DNA of 64,000 nt from Ustilago trichophora (GCA_900323505.1 OOIN01000037.1:372001-436000), one strand, 5' to 3'; positions 1 through 13,425 are shown, numbered from the stretch's first letter. The notes: generated from the letters alone by a model not told the origin. Numbers and translations: made by a program.

Positions 1-1400
1 CTGCGAAGCTTGGCATCGAGGAACTTTGCGATGAGCTCGGCCGGCTTATTCTCGCGCTTATTGACAAAGACCTCGAAGCTGTCCTTCTGAGCGTTGACGA
101 AATCGCCGTCGCGCTGGAAGCCGGTGGAGACGATGGTGTCGATGAACGACTTGAACTCGAGCAGCCTGTCGATCATGTCGTCGTCCCTCTGGCGATCGTT
201 GACGATGGAAGCACCATGAGCCTTGATGTACTCGGCAAAGGACTTGCGCAAGTCGGCGAGGCGGTCGATGCTCTTGATGAGTTGGTAAATCTTGGCAAGA
301 CCACTGAGCTCCTTTGCGGTGATAAGGTCAGGCAATCCGGCGAGGATGGTATCGGCGTGCTTGGTGACCAGCTGCTTGCGTGCAGCAGCTACATTGTCAA
401 GGCGGCCTTGATCGGTGAGCAGGCACCACTGACTACGTTGCTGCTCTTGGAGGATGCGTCGGTCCGCATAATCGACGTAGTCGGTGGGAGATAGATTTGC
501 GATGGAGGCTTTGGACTCGGCTTTGTAGAAAGCCTTTGTGGCGGCTGCAACGGCGTCATCCAGCACCTTTTCGGCCTTGAGCTGGCGGAACATGTTGGAT
601 ATGGAGATGTGGAGTTGTCGGTAGGAGATGGACTCGTTGCGCTCGCCATCGATGGCTGCAACGATGCGGCTGAGGATCATTTGGGCGAGTGATTCATCCT
701 TCAAGACACGGTGGCCAAAAATGTTGAGGCCGAGATCCCAGATGGGCAGTCGAGCATGTTCGGAGTGGCAGCTAGTCTCTGTCTTGCTTGCCGAGTTGGA
801 AGCGGCTACAGACGGATTGGACTGGAGGAAGAAGCGGTCCAAGGGTAGCAGAACATCGCGTACCAGAGCAAGATTGTCGCACCAGTTGGACCAGATGGAC
901 TGGAGCTGGGTGAGCCAGGAGATTTTGCTTGTCAGAGACTGGTTGGCAGAAGCCGAGCTGTGCAAAGAAGTAGCAAAGCTTCCAGCAGCGCGTTCGATTT
1001 CGATTTTGATCGTGTCGTAGAGGTCGTCCAAGGACTCTGGAGAAGAGTGGGTGACGAGAGTGTGAGTTGTACTGTAGAGCGACTGAAGAGAGGGCCGCTT
1101 GGTCGTTGCTGCCGAGCTTGAAGAGTTGGAGGACAAGAGCATGCGCACCGATCGTACGAGCTGGGTTGTAGCCTGGGAAGCATAGTTGGCAGGCGGAAGT
1201 GTCTTTTCGGGGTGGAACGAGGCAATCTTGATGGCAGCAGGAGCTCTGTTTTCGACGACAATGTTGCTGTCGCTGCATCTCGACTTGGCTAGGAAGGCGG
1301 CCAAACCACCGGTGGAAGCAGCCTGAGGGTTGGAGGAGGTATCGAAGAGAGCAGAGCTGGTAGCCTGAGCCCGTGAGAGCAGAGCATCTGCCAACGACAT
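1..1400 (-). CDS. CUL4: Cullin-4 family scaffold, N-terminal part (partial)
   Basis: An open frame runs from an ATG at 1400 to the left window edge (466 codons) with no stop, so the gene is cut by the window. The protein starts MSLADALLSRAQATSS. A Ser-rich leader of about 190 residues comes first, then cullin repeats. The stretch IWDLGLNIFGHRVLKDE, followed by the ends NKRENKPAELIAK and DAKLR, follows animal CUL4 closely; CUL3 lacks that last block. Cullin-4 is the scaffold of CRL4 ubiquitin ligases: its N-terminal repeats hold the DDB1-type adaptor and its C-terminal half, off the window, holds the RING protein and the neddylation lysine. It is transcribed away from TOM1 across a 783-bp shared promoter. 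Family assignment is firm; the CUL4 subtype is likely. Confidence 0.82.
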   Translation of the reverse strand, partial: MSLADALLSRAQATSSALFDTSSNPQAASTGGLAAFLAKSRCSDSNIVVENRAPAAIKIASFHPEKTLPPANYASQATTQLVRSVRMLLSSNSSSSAATTKRPSLQSLYSTTHTLVTHSSPESLDDLYDTIKIEIERAAGSFATSLHSSASANQSLTSKISWLTQLQSIWSNWCDNLALVRDVLLPLDRFFLQSNPSVAASNSASKTETSCHSEHARLPIWDLGLNIFGHRVLKDESLAQMILSRIVAAIDGERNESISYRQLHISISNMFRQLKAEKVLDDAVAAATKAFYKAESKASIANLSPTDYVDYADRRILQEQQRSQWCLLTDQGRLDNVAAARKQLVTKHADTILAGLPDLITAKELSGLAKIYQLIKSIDRLADLRKSFAEYIKAHGASIVNDRQRDDDMIDRLLEFKSFIDTIVSTGFQRDGDFVNAQKDSFEVFVNKRENKPAELIAKFLDAKLR

Positions 1401-2183
1401 CTTGTCGAGATTGCGCGGCCCAGAGGGGGGATGGGATGATGTCGCTTGATATGATGATGGTATGCTGTGGACCTTGTTGAATGTCGAGCGAGGATGAAGC
1501 GCGCCAAAAAAAAGGGTTCAAACAAGTGAGTGGTTCGTGCGAGGCTTGAAATGTCAGCAAAAAAAGGGGAGAAAAAGAAGGTGCATTTTCCGCTCCACAT
1601 TTTCCTCTTTTTTTATTTTTTTTTTTTTATTTTTCGATTTTCTTCAAAAAGGAAGAAATGCTCTCACAAAAGTGGAGTGAATTGTGATCGAATCGGAATT
1701 CGGTTTTCGTTTTTTCTCGGCAGACAAAGAGAGTCACAGTGTTGCGTGTGTTGCAGGTCAGAGCGGCCACTGCCGACAAAAGGCTGAGTTACACTGTGAC
1801 TACAGTTGCAACTTTGTTTGGATTTGGTGTGTTTCACCTTGTGTTGTTCCTTTCTTTCCTCCTTCATCTCAGCATTGCCTCGCTTCCTGCCTCTATCCAC
1901 ATCGACTATTGCAGGACTCGTAGGCTACAACATCTTCGCACAGAGCGTCTGTCTCGGCACACATCAGCTCAGATCGATTGACAACAACAAGCATCTTCCC
2001 CGCAGCAGACCAAGCTTGGACGTCGATGCGCATTTAGTTCGACCCGCATTCAACTTCTTGACCACACCACTCTGCATCGAATCCTTCTCTACATCCCTCA
2101 GAGTTGCGGCGTCAGATCGCTAGACGCAGCAGCTGCCACTTTCGCCGCCGCGTCCGCCGTCCTCATCGTCATTAGCCACAACC
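1401..2183. promoter_or_regulatory. Divergent promoter region between CUL4 and TOM1
   Basis: This is 783 bp between two start codons pointing away from each other, so both promoters and 5' leaders must lie here. It contains a T-rich tract at about 1606-1637 and, near TOM1, a C-rich leader ending in ACAACC just before the ATG. The small open frames in it look like chance. No individual binding site can be assigned. Confidence 0.55.
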
Positions 2184-5100
2184 ATGAAGATCACAAAGAC
2201 GCCCAAGCGTCTCGCTCCAGCTGTAAGTGCTTCTTCTTCTCAATGCCAGCGTATATGCCATTCAACAGAGCTCTCTAGACCATACTTATACTCATACTGT
2301 AACTGTAACTCCTTCTCAACAGGCCCCTGAGGTGCTCTCACTCCAGGATCGCATCACAAAGTCGTCCGATGATGAGCTCCCTGCCGTCCTCGACAGCATC
2401 TCGGAATGGTGTTGGCCTCGAGGCGATCTCTACTACTGGACTGCCGTCCTCAATCGCTTCGATACCATCCTCGAGAATGTCTGCCGTGACTACGAGCTCT
2501 CCAAAATTCAGGTCAACGAGTTTACGCCCCTCACCAAGCGTCTCGTCTTTAGCATCCTCCGTTTTTCTCGCCTGCTCATCGAGAACTGCACCAACCGCAA
2601 GCTCTACAGCTCCTTTGAGCATCTCAACGAGCTCCTCTACACGCGCGACCTCGACATCCTCGAAGCCGCCCTGCGTCTCGTCCTGAGAGCCGCCCAGCAG
2701 CACAGCAGCCACCATCCTCGACACGAATTTCAGATCTCCAAGGACCGTCTCACCACCCTCGCCATGATCTGGACCCCCAGAGATCATGGTCTCTCGCTCG
2801 TTGACATTGCAAAATCCAGCATGCACGTGCCCTCGGAACTCTCACATGTTCGCTTCCAGTTCTTCAAACGCAGCGGTTCAACATCCCAGGCTGCTTCCAC
2901 GTCATCGCAGCCAGTCGCTTCCTCTTCCACACTCTCGGCCAACCTCGCCTCGCCTCACCAATCCCAGCAGCATCACCACCACCACCACCCTCACCACCAC
3001 GCCCATCATGGCCACCATGAACAGCCTACCTCTACACCTACACGCTCGCGCAACAGGGACGGTCGTCCAGCTATGCTCCCCGCCTTGTCCACCGGTGCTC
3101 TCCCGGCTACTCCCACACGCACCGATGACCGAAATGACGGCAACGCAGCACCACAGTCGGGCTCAGCATCGGCTTCCGGCCGTCGTGAGGGTCTCGTCAC
3201 CGTCGATCTCGGTAAGATCACTCCCACCAGCGGCGATCCTGCCGACCTGCTTGCCAAGGCTGTCGAGACCTACGAGATTCCTCCCGAAGAGCGCTTCGAG
3301 CTCTTCCAGCGTATCCGTCTCGCCCTCTGCTTCCCCAACGAGCACCAACGCATGCAGCTCCTCACCTGTCGCCTCCTCTCCATCGCTTGCTACGGTCTCG
3401 TCATCAGCGAATCCATTGCAAACACCCAGCTCTTCCTCTACGAGCCAGACCTCGTCCAGCGCATCGCAGCCCTCGTCGACCCCGTAGGCAAGCTCGACAT
3501 GGGCATTCAGAGCAGCGCTTTCTACGCCCTCGACAGCCTCGGACGCTACCGCAACAAGGTCAGCACCGTGCTCAACTCGGTCAACGCCTCGGTCAACCAC
3601 GGCATCATCCTCAGTGTCCTGCGAAACCTCATCGAGGACCTGCGAACCCATGAGCCCGTCTCCAGCGACCACTACGTCGACTCGGTCCTCAGCTTCATCG
3701 CCTTCATCGCCTCCACTTCGGTGGGCAGCCACATGATTGTCGGGGCTGGTCTCATTCCGCTCCTCATCGAGCTCGTCAACATCCCGAACCCGGATCGCTA
3801 TATGGTGCAGCGAACCGTCTCCCGCGCTATTGGCCTCATCGACAGCTTGACCTACGCCGTCCCCCAAGCCTTTGACCTCTTTTGCAATGCGCGCGGTCTC
3901 GATGTTGTCGTCGATCGTGTCGAGGCAGAGGTGGAGCGCGATGTGGATGACGGCACGGCCGACCGCATGAGCGACCGTGTCTTTGGTGAACCAGGCCCAG
4001 ACAACCTCTACGGCCGCCTCGCCTTTGGGCGTGCTTCGCTTCTTCGAGCCATGTTCAAGTCCATCACCCAGATGATGGCCTCCACCGGCACGGGCGATGG
4101 TCTGCGCAACCTCATCAACACTTCGCTACCCACCTCACTCAAGCGCATCATCGAACATCGTTCCATCTTTGGTCCTCAGATCTTCGCGCTTGCCATCAAC
4201 ATCATGGCCACCTTCATCCACAATGAGCCCACCTCGCTCGCCATTCTCCAGGAAGCCAAGATCCCCGAAGCCTTTTTTGATGCGATCGAGGCCGACATCG
4301 AGGCGCACTGGGACGTCATCTACTCGATCCCCAATGCCATTGGTGCCATCTGCCTCAATCAGGCCGGTCTCGACTTGTTCAATGCTCGTCCCATGATCCC
4401 CAAGCTCTTCTCGCTCTTTACCTCGGAGCGTCACAGCAAGGTGCTGCAAGACCGCGACAACGCCAATGCTTTTGGTGCCTCGATCGACGAGCTCATGCGT
4501 CATCAGCCTAGTGTCAAGACGATCGTCATGGATTCCATCATGAAGTCGCTCCAAGAGATCGACCAGATGGGTCGCAACTTTACGCCTCCCGAGGAACCCA
4601 AGGCGCGTGCTGCATACGGTCTGCTTCCCGTCGGCGATGCCGTCGCGGACGAAGCTGCCGCCGCCGCCTCGGCCGGCTCGATTGGCGGTCGCTCGGTTGC
4701 ATTGGCTGACGTCGTAACCGATGAACCCGACCCGATCCGCAAGGAGGACAGCACCAAGCTCGAGTCGAACCCGGTCATTGCTTCCATCGACATCGTTGCC
4801 CGCTTCCTCGAAGGCCTCTTCCAGACAACTTCGCACTGCAAGGACTTTATCAAGATGGACGGACTCGACAAGCTGCTCGGCTTCTACTCGCTGCCCTGCC
4901 TTCCTTACGACTTTTGCGTGTCGTTGCTGGCCGACTCGCTCATCGCGCTCGTTCGCTACATGGCCGAGATCAGCCCCAGCACCGTCTTGATCGCCATGCT
5001 CCGAGATGTAAAAGCTGCGTCTGAGGAGGTGGCACCACTCTTTGAAGTGCAGGACAAGTCGTTCGCCTCCATGACATACGACAACACCGTCTCGCGTCTC

Positions 5101-8100
5101 TTGTGGATGGCCACTCCCCGCGACGAGGCCGACGTCGAGCGTGCCAACCTCGCCTTCCGCAAGCTTGTGGGTCTGTGCTCGCGCACTCACCTGTTCACTG
5201 ATGTCTGCACCATCACGTACGTCGGTCACAAGCTGCCTTCCATCTTCCTTCAAACGCTTGTCGCCAGCAACACATCTGGAACCATTAGCATCGCAGAGCT
5301 CGGCGCAATCCACCGTGCTTGTGCTTGGGAGAACATGCTACTCAAGACCTCGCTGCCTCCTCCACCTCCGCCATCCGCAACGGCCACAGCGGGCGCTGAT
5401 GCAAAGCCTGCAGGTGCCGCACAGTCGGATTCCCAAGGCTCAGGAGATTCTCAGCAGCCATCTTCCTCCGGTGCTGTTGGGCAGTCGGCTGCATCCTCTA
5501 CCAATGCGAGTGGCTCGACTGGTTCGTCTACACAAGTGCAACGTCCCTCTCAGCATGGTGTTCCCGACGATCTTTTGCAGGATCTCGCTGGAACCGTTCA
5601 GCAGCGAGCCCGGCCGACGGACGCCTCGCAGCCTCTGGAGGAGGACCCGCGACAGCGTAATGCGGCTGCGCTGCGCTATGTAGCCTCGCAGATCCCATCT
5701 TCGCTCACCTCGCTGTTCGAAGAGACTGTTCGCTACTTGGCGCCGCGCCGCAGCGTCGACGCAGCCCACAAGGCGGCATCGTATACGGCCTCGGTCGAGA
5801 TTGCCAAGTTCCTCAAGGAGCATCTCACATGGCGAGAGTCGAGCAACGGCATCAACAGCTTTGCCTTTGCAACCCTCACCATCTGTCAGACGAGCTGCCT
5901 CCTCTTCGATGAGCGCCCCAGCTCGCCCGTCGTCTATTCGGCTATCCTGCGAGCCTTTGACAAGCAAGGCGGCCTCGATTTGCTCTTCGACCATTTCCGC
6001 CGATACGTAGCTGAGATTGATCGTTTCTACCACGGGCACGGCAACCGGATCGAGTCTTCCGTGACGGATATCGACGAAGCTGGTATCAAGCTCGGTCACA
6101 CATGCGGTGGTCTCAAGGTCACTCTTGGCTTGCTGCTCAAGCTCGTGCATTGCAAGGGGCTCATCGAATCGGCTCAGACTACTCAGCTCATCCGCGACGG
6201 TGGCAAGGACGTCTTTGAGCCGCATGCCTACTTGGTCAAAATCCGCTCCGAGGTGCTCTCGCTGCTTCTGTCTGCCTGGGAGAAGCCGTGGCTCCCGTCG
6301 CTGCCTGCTTCGGTCAATCGCCTGATGCTGCAGAATCTGCTCACCATCCTCAAGGCTCAGAACGAGACCGCTGTCGCCCCCAAGAAGCCCACCACCACCA
6401 CCTCGGGCACCTCGGGCGCATCGGGGGCGCTCGAGTCGGCCATCCCAGGGCTGCTCCATATGCGCAACCCCTTCGCCTTTGGCAGCGCGCCCCGAATGGT
6501 TCCTGCTCCCGTGCGCAGGCCACCCAACGAAGAGCGGGTTCGCACCATGGTCGACATGGGCTTCCCAGCGAACGCGGCGCGTCATGCTCTGTCCCGTTGT
6601 CAGAACAACTTGAACGCCGCCACCGAGTATCTATTGGCGCATGATGACCTTGTTGTTCACTACCGAGACAATCCCAACCTGACGGGTCTCGACGAGAGCA
6701 ACAGCAATGCCACCGAGGGACAGAGTGGAGCTCGTACTGCTGCCGAGCCAAGTGCTGACGCCTCGACCTCCGGAGCTCAAGCTGCAGCTGGCCAGGCCGC
6801 CGAGACCGGAACTACCAACGGCAACACAGACGGCGCGGAGGATCAGATGACCGACGCACCTGCGCCTGCTGCTACTTCCTCTGCAGCAGATGCATCTGCC
6901 GACGTGCAGGACGCAGCCATGACCGACGCCGGCGACAAAAGCGATTCTGATCCAGCCAGTAGCAAGGAGACGGACGACACCATGGACACAGACAAGGTCG
7001 CCAAGCTGCGGGCTGACTTGGAGAAGCTTCGTGCCGAACTTCGCGCTTCCCTCGTCGAGCGCGGTCTGGAGCTGGCTGATCATCACCCCGCGTTGGTGTT
7101 CGAGGTCAAGTCTGCCATCATGCTCGAAGCGTCGGACCGAGTCAAGGCGATGAAGTACATCGAGACAATCGTCAAGGTCATTGACTCTGAAGCCTCGGGT
7201 GCTTTCGGCGTCAAGGCCGACTTTGTGGCTCTGCGCATGCAGCTTCTTGCTCTCGTCTTGCACGATGAGCAGATCTTCAAGCTGCTCGACCGCGAGGTCG
7301 CCACCTCTGTGCTCAAGTCGCTGGAAGGTCTCATTCAGCTCTACGGCAACCGCAGCTCGACTTCCGCCGCATCGGTGTCGCAGTCCGCTGATCCGTCTTC
7401 TTCTACCGAGCCATCCAAGTCATCTTCCACGCCGAAATGGCTTGCCTCGCTCATCCTTGCTCTTGTCGGCATCCTCGGCTTCTCCGAGGACATTGCCGAG
7501 GTCAAGACCAACGACTCTTATCTCGATGCGCCAATGGCAGTCGAATCCACCCCCTCCAACGGATCCGGTGAGACGCAAGCGAAGACAGCCGAAGCCAAAG
7601 CCGACGGTGCGGTCTCCGCTGGAGCCTCGGACAAGCCTGTCCTGCCCCAAGTCCGCGTTGGCTCGGTGCCTATCTCGGACGCACTCTTCCATTTTGCCCT
7701 TCAAATCTTCCGAGAGGCAACCAAGTTGCAGAGAAACGACCTCCTGGCCGCCTTCCGTCTGCTGACGGTCTTGACTCGCAACCACTCGTACGCAGCCCGA
7801 TTCGCCCGCGAGGGTGGTGTCCGATTGATCTTCGAGCCATTCCGAGTGCTGGAACCAAAGCAAGTTTCTGGCTGTCAGCCGTTCGTGGCGATCGTGCTTC
7901 GCCACATCGTGGAGGATGCCCAGACGCTGGCTACAGTCATGAAGCAGGAGATACACAGTCTCGTGGCACAGTCACGCAACAAGACCAGCGACACTTCGAC
8001 CCTGGTTCGTCAGCTCGACTGCGCTGTTCTTCGCGATCCCGACGTCTTCCTTGAAGCGGCCGTTGCCAAGGTCGAGATGACCGAGTACTCACCTACCAAG

Positions 8101-11100
8101 GGCAGTGGTCACATCAAGCTGCTCCAAGACACGGCTGCGACCGAAGGCAGTGCAAAGGAGTCGCCTTCTGATCTCGCCGGCAATGGGCAAGCCAGCTTGG
8201 CAAGCCTGCGTCTTGGCGACGATCCGATGGACGCGACAACTGATGGTGGCATCGCAAAGACCGCAGACGAACCTGCTTTCTTCAAGTCGGCCCAGGCATC
8301 TGCAATCAATGCACCTTCCGAGGAGCTAGACGCCTTGATGGGTTTCCTTCTCACCGAGCTCCTCAAGAGCACCGGCAGAAAGCCTCAGTCGTCGGCGACT
8401 GCATCCACTGGCAGCTCAACGAATGCGGCAGCTTCCGAACTCACGCCGGACGGCACTGCCAACAGTGCAGCTGCAGCCGCTGTTAGCCCCGAAAAGGAGA
8501 AGACCGAGGAGGAGAAGCAGGACGATGCTGACTTCTTCTACACCTCGTTCATCATGCAGTGCTTGACTGAGCTTCTGTCGTCCTACTCTACTTGCAAGAT
8601 GTCCTTCATCAACTTTAGCAAGAAGCGTCTTTTCGCCGCTGCCGCTGGTGCCATCGCAACCCCCATCTCGACGCCTGCTGCCAACTCTTCGGCTGGCGTC
8701 ACATGGGCTCCTGGTACTCCCGGTGGCAAGGAGGCTGCTAGGTCGCGCGCAGGCATGTTGGGCACGTTCCTGACCGAGCTCGTGCCAGCAGGCTTCTTGA
8801 GCTCGTACAGCGGGTCCGAGCTGCGCAGAAAGATGACGCTGTCCAACTGGGCCATGTCGGTTCTTGTCGCTCTCACGGCAGATGTGACGGTGCACATTGA
8901 TGTCAAAGAGGTGCCTGCTGACTTGATCACTGTCCGCAAGACCGTGCTGGATGCGATTGCTCGATCCATCAAGGAAGCCGCCTCTTCCTCGGAGCCCATC
9001 GAGGTGCGTTACGGTCGTCTCTACGCACTCAGCGATCTTTGCTACCGACTGCTGATCGCTCGCCCCAACAGCACTGGCGGCAAGCAGACTGAGGACCTCA
9101 CTCTTCACATGGCCAAGACCATGCTGGAGAAGAACTACGTCACCGTTCTTACCAGCGCCATTGCGGATGTCGATCTCAACCTGCCCACAGTCAAGTCGCT
9201 CCTCGAAGCCATCTTGCGACCGCTCGAGCACCTCACCAAGGTCGCCATCAAGATGGGCAAGGCCAAGGACAAGAACGGCGGCCGGGCGGTCATCGATGAG
9301 TCTGAGGATGAGACCGACTTTTCTTCGGACTACGATATGGATGAGGACTTTGACGAGGATGATGAAGATGACGAGGACATTGAGCGTGAAGAGACCCCCG
9401 ACTTCTACCGCAACTCTTCGCTCGGCATGCATACCGGCGAGATGGAGACAGGCTTCGACGACGACGAGATGTCGGACGAGGACATGGACGACGACGAGGA
9501 TATGGAGATGGAGGAGTTTGACTCCGAGACCGGTAGCGAGTTGTCCAGCGACGAGGAGCTCGAAGGTCTGGATGGCGATGAAGGGCACGTCATGGAGATC
9601 ACTGATTCCGACACCGACATGGACGACTCGAGTGACGAAGATTCCAACTCGGATGACGACGGCCACACACACTCTCATGGCCATGGAAGCCACGGCGACG
9701 ATATCAGCATTGTGGATGAGGAGGATGAGTGGACCGACGAGGATGACGAGGACGGTGATGGCACCGATCTGGACGACGAGGACGAAGAGGCGCTCGACTT
9801 TGTCTTTGAAGACGGAGAGGATGGCATGCCAGCGATCCCTGAGGAGTTTGACGAAGCTCTGATGGATGGCGACATGGGCGACGGCATGATGGATGACGAA
9901 GAGATCGAGATGCTCGAAGAGGACTCGATGGACGACGGCATGGACGGAGACGATATGTCGCAGCTCGAGCTCGCTGAAGAGTACGCTGCTCCCGTTGACG
10001 ACCGATTTGGTGCCAACTGGGGCTGGACTGCGGTTCCTGATCCCCGTGCCGCTGGTTCTGGCGTTTCTGGCCATCGTCCACGAACTGCAGGCGTATTCCC
10101 GCCCAACTTCTTCCTGCCCAACGCCATTGCCAACATGACCAACGGCGGCACGGGCGGTCATCGTCGACGCAGCCTGCTCGACGTTGAATCGATGATTGCT
10201 CCTCGTCGCGCAGCACCTCCTTCTGACGAGATCTCGACGCACCCCTTGCTGGTCGATCAGTCCGATGCTGATGCAAGCCGTCACGCCGGCCGAGCGACTC
10301 GCCACGGTTCTGGTGGCGGACAGCTCCCCTCTGGCTACGCGGATTGGGCCCAGTCGGTCGAAGACTTTGTTGGAGAGGGCGCTCTGCAATTCCTCGAGAA
10401 TCTTCTCACTCGCGGCGGTGCCACCAACCAAGGCATTCGAATCGAGGTCGGCGATGGCGGCCGAATGCGCATCGATGGCATCAACGTTGGTGGTCGTCTG
10501 GGACGCGGAGGTCACCATCACCACCATCACAGCCACACGCATCATGGCCAAGCCGTGCTCGGAAGTGACCAGAGAGCCGCCAACAGCCGACAGACCGCCG
10601 CGCAGAATGACCCTGTCGTCCTTTCGCAGTCGTTCACGCCCATGCCTACCATCACGAGATGGTCCGAGGAGGCGCTCATCCTGCTTCCGTCCTCGCCCGT
10701 GTCGAGCGAACGAACCTCCAAGATGCGCGCCCACCTCATCAATGCGCTCATGCCTGGCTTCAAGAAGAACCGACTCGAGACTCGGCGCAAGCTCGAAGAG
10801 GACCGCAAGAAGCTCGAACAGGCCAAGCAGACACGAGAGCAGGCCGAGACCGAGATCAAGAAGCTGCGCGAAAGCAAGGAGCGCACCGAGAAGGAGCTCG
10901 AAGAGGCTCGCGAGAGTCTGCGTGAGAGTGAAGCTCGGGCTAGGCAAATGGTCGCCGACGCGAACGCTGCGGGCGAAGCACGAGCTACGGCTTCCGAACA
11001 ACAGCAGTCAGACAGCCGAGAAGGCGTGCAGAACAGCGATGCGGATGCTCCCGTGGCTGCTGCCTCCGCCACCGCGGGCGCTTCCGACTCCCAGACTTCA

Positions 11101-13425
11101 TCCGCTCCTCCTGCTGCTGCTGCAACCGACGACGTCGAAATGGCAGATGCTGAGCCTGCTCAGGCTAGCACGTCCTCGACACAGCCTGCGCAAGCACCAG
11201 CTGCTGCAGCTACCACATCGAGTGGACAAGGACAGGCCTCTGCTGCCGAGCGTGCCACGATCACGATCAACGGAGAAGAGATCGACATCACCGACACTGG
11301 CATTGATCCTACCTTCCTCGAAGCCCTTCCCGACGACTTGCGAGAGGAGGTGCTCAATCAGCACTTCCGAGAGCGCCGAGCCGCCGAAGCTACAAGCAAC
11401 TTGCCTCAGCCGACGAGCATCGCGCCCGAATTCCTCGACGCTCTGCCGCCTGAGCTGCGCGCTGAGGTGATCCAGCAGGAAGCCATCGAGACTTCGCGAC
11501 GCAGGGCCCGCGAGCAGATGGCCTCCCGTGGCACCACTGACCGACCTGGCCAAGGCTCGGGCGGGCAAGCTGCTGGCGAGGGTGCTTCCGCTTCCTCCAA
11601 CACTCGACCCGCTGGAGAGGGCGCTGGCTCCGCTAACCGAGGCAACGAAGCTTCGGGCTACTCGTTCTTTGCCGATTCGATCGAGGAGATTCCCAGTCCG
11701 GACGACGGCGACGGAGGTGTTCTTGACTCCATGGCCATGGAAACCTTGGGCATTGACCCTGCTGATGGTCGACACCGACAGCACCGTCGATTCGAAGAGG
11801 ATGAAGACAGTCAAGATGTCTCTAGCGGTACGGTTCGCGCTGTGCCAGCTTCCTCGGCCGCTACTCGCCTCGGCAATATGCCGATTCGAATGCTCAACGT
11901 TTCTGGTGGACCACGATCCGGTGGTCCTGACGGCCGCGACGCCGGTCACGCCGACCCTTCGAAGAAGGTGGGACCGCGTGATGCGATTCAGCTGCTCGAC
12001 AAGTCTGGCGTTGCCACTCTGGTGCGTTTGCTCTTCTTCCCACAGATGAACGCCAAGCAGACGGCTTTGCACAAAGTGCTGGCCAACTTGTCGGAGAATG
12101 CCAAGACGCGATCGGAGCTGCTCAACCTGCTCTTGATGGTTCTCTCGGAGGGATCGGTGGATGCGCACGCCGTCGATCGCTCGTTTGTGTCGATGAGCAA
12201 TCGAGCCAACCGAATGCACTCGACTCCATCGAGACCCACTCCCAAGCGGGCCAATTCGGGACCTGCTAGCGCTTTCCAGGCTTCGACTCCGGGTGGCCAA
12301 GGTTCCTCGAGCTCGACGGCACCTCTTTCCAAGACGGGTGACGAGGCACCGTTCCTGATTGCCTCCCGAAGCATCGACACTTTGCTCCACCTGACCTCGG
12401 TAAACATGCAGGCGGCGTTGTACTTCCTGCGAGATGACGCACGACCTCCCAAGCGAGCCAAGGGCAAGGAGAAGGAGAAGGAGAAAGAGAAGGAGAAAGA
12501 GAAGGATGCTCCCGAACGCGGCCTGGCTCCATTGAACGTGTTGCTTCATCTGCTGTCCAAGGAGTCGATCGTAAGCAACAATCAGATCTTGGACCCGCTG
12601 CTGGCGCTGATCAGCACCGTCACCAGGCCTCTGCAGGCGGTGATCCCCAAGCCTGTCGATCCTAATGCTAAGCCGGCGACGAGTGGATCCGAGTCTACAA
12701 CGGAAGCAGCGACGAGTACGGAGATGGTACGAAGCGATGGTCCTGGCCCTGCCACTGCGGATGGAGGTGCTGCAGCTGGTGCCAGCACCGAGGCGGCTGC
12801 GGGAGCAACAGTTGGTACGAGCAACAGCGGTGCTACCACGGGAGCAGCAGCAGCGCCGACCGAGCCCAAAGCGGCAGAACCTCGAGCGGATGGAGGGCTA
12901 TCTGCATTGCCGACGATCCCTGCCGAGAACTTGAAACATGTTGTCAAGCCTCTAGTGGCGCCGATTTCGAGCAAGGGCTTCCAACACACACTGGCGATCG
13001 CTTCGCATCTGCTGGTCATCGAAGGAGCGCAAGAAACGATCTGCAAGGCACTTCAGAAGCAGGCCAACGTAGCGGTCAAGTTCCTGATGGTGACCATGGA
13101 TGATCTGCTGGAGAAGCTTCCTGAGCCTGCGGAGGAGGGCGATGAGGAAGAAGGGGAGAAGAAGGGCGAACCCGGTAGCAATTCGGCGGATGGATCGTCT
13201 GGTGTAGCAGCGCAAGCGCACGCGGCGGTGGCTGCGGCTTCGGCGGGAGTGACGCAATCGGGGATCGTGATTGCTGGACCGACGATTACGGACCGGATCT
13301 CTTCGATGAGCGGCGGGCAAAGGATTCAGTCCGAGTCGCTGGCGCAGTTGGCGAGCCCGTACAATTCGCAAGCTGTGCTGTTGCGATGTCTTCGTGCGCT
13401 GGATTATATCGTGACTGGTCGTTGA
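2184..13425 (+). CDS. TOM1: TOM1/HUWE1-type giant protein lacking the HECT domain
   Basis: Exon 1 (2184-2222) encodes MKITKTPKRLAPA. A 100-bp intron with a GTAAGT donor is spliced to the exon starting at 2323, giving 3713 residues. In order there are the DUF908 and DUF913 armadillo-like regions (about 95-960), a UBA domain (about 1416-1456, NEERVRTMVDMGFPANAARH), a very acidic block (about 2340-2560), His tracts, a coiled coil (about 2828-2890), two ubiquitin-binding motifs (DPTFLEALPDDLREEVL near 3008 and APEFLDALPPELRAEV near 3048), and a C-terminal armadillo stretch ending LRCLRALDYIVTGR. HUWE1, Tom1 and Ptr1 carry a catalytic HECT domain after this point. Here a TGA ends the frame, and I find no HECT-like sequence in the 2.5 kb that follows. 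The product should bind ubiquitin but not form the HECT thioester, unless a missed exon or an assembly error hides the rest. Confidence 0.9.
2223..2322 (+). other. Intron 1 of TOM1
   Basis: The donor GTAAGT follows the 13th codon and the acceptor is TTCTCAACAG. Splicing joins the ATG exon in frame to APEVLSLQDR, restoring the conserved N-terminus of the Tom1/Huwe1 family. The long exon has no ATG of its own in this region; its open frame is extended leftward only through a GTG inside the intron. Confidence 0.85.

Noticed and set aside
8416..11001. 861-codon open frame antisense to TOM1
   Set aside because: It mirrors the codon bias of the sense gene and translates to Leu/Val/His-rich sequence opposite the acidic and coiled-coil regions, with no family features. 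Other long antisense frames over TOM1 (4135-5313, 5440-6585) are the same effect.
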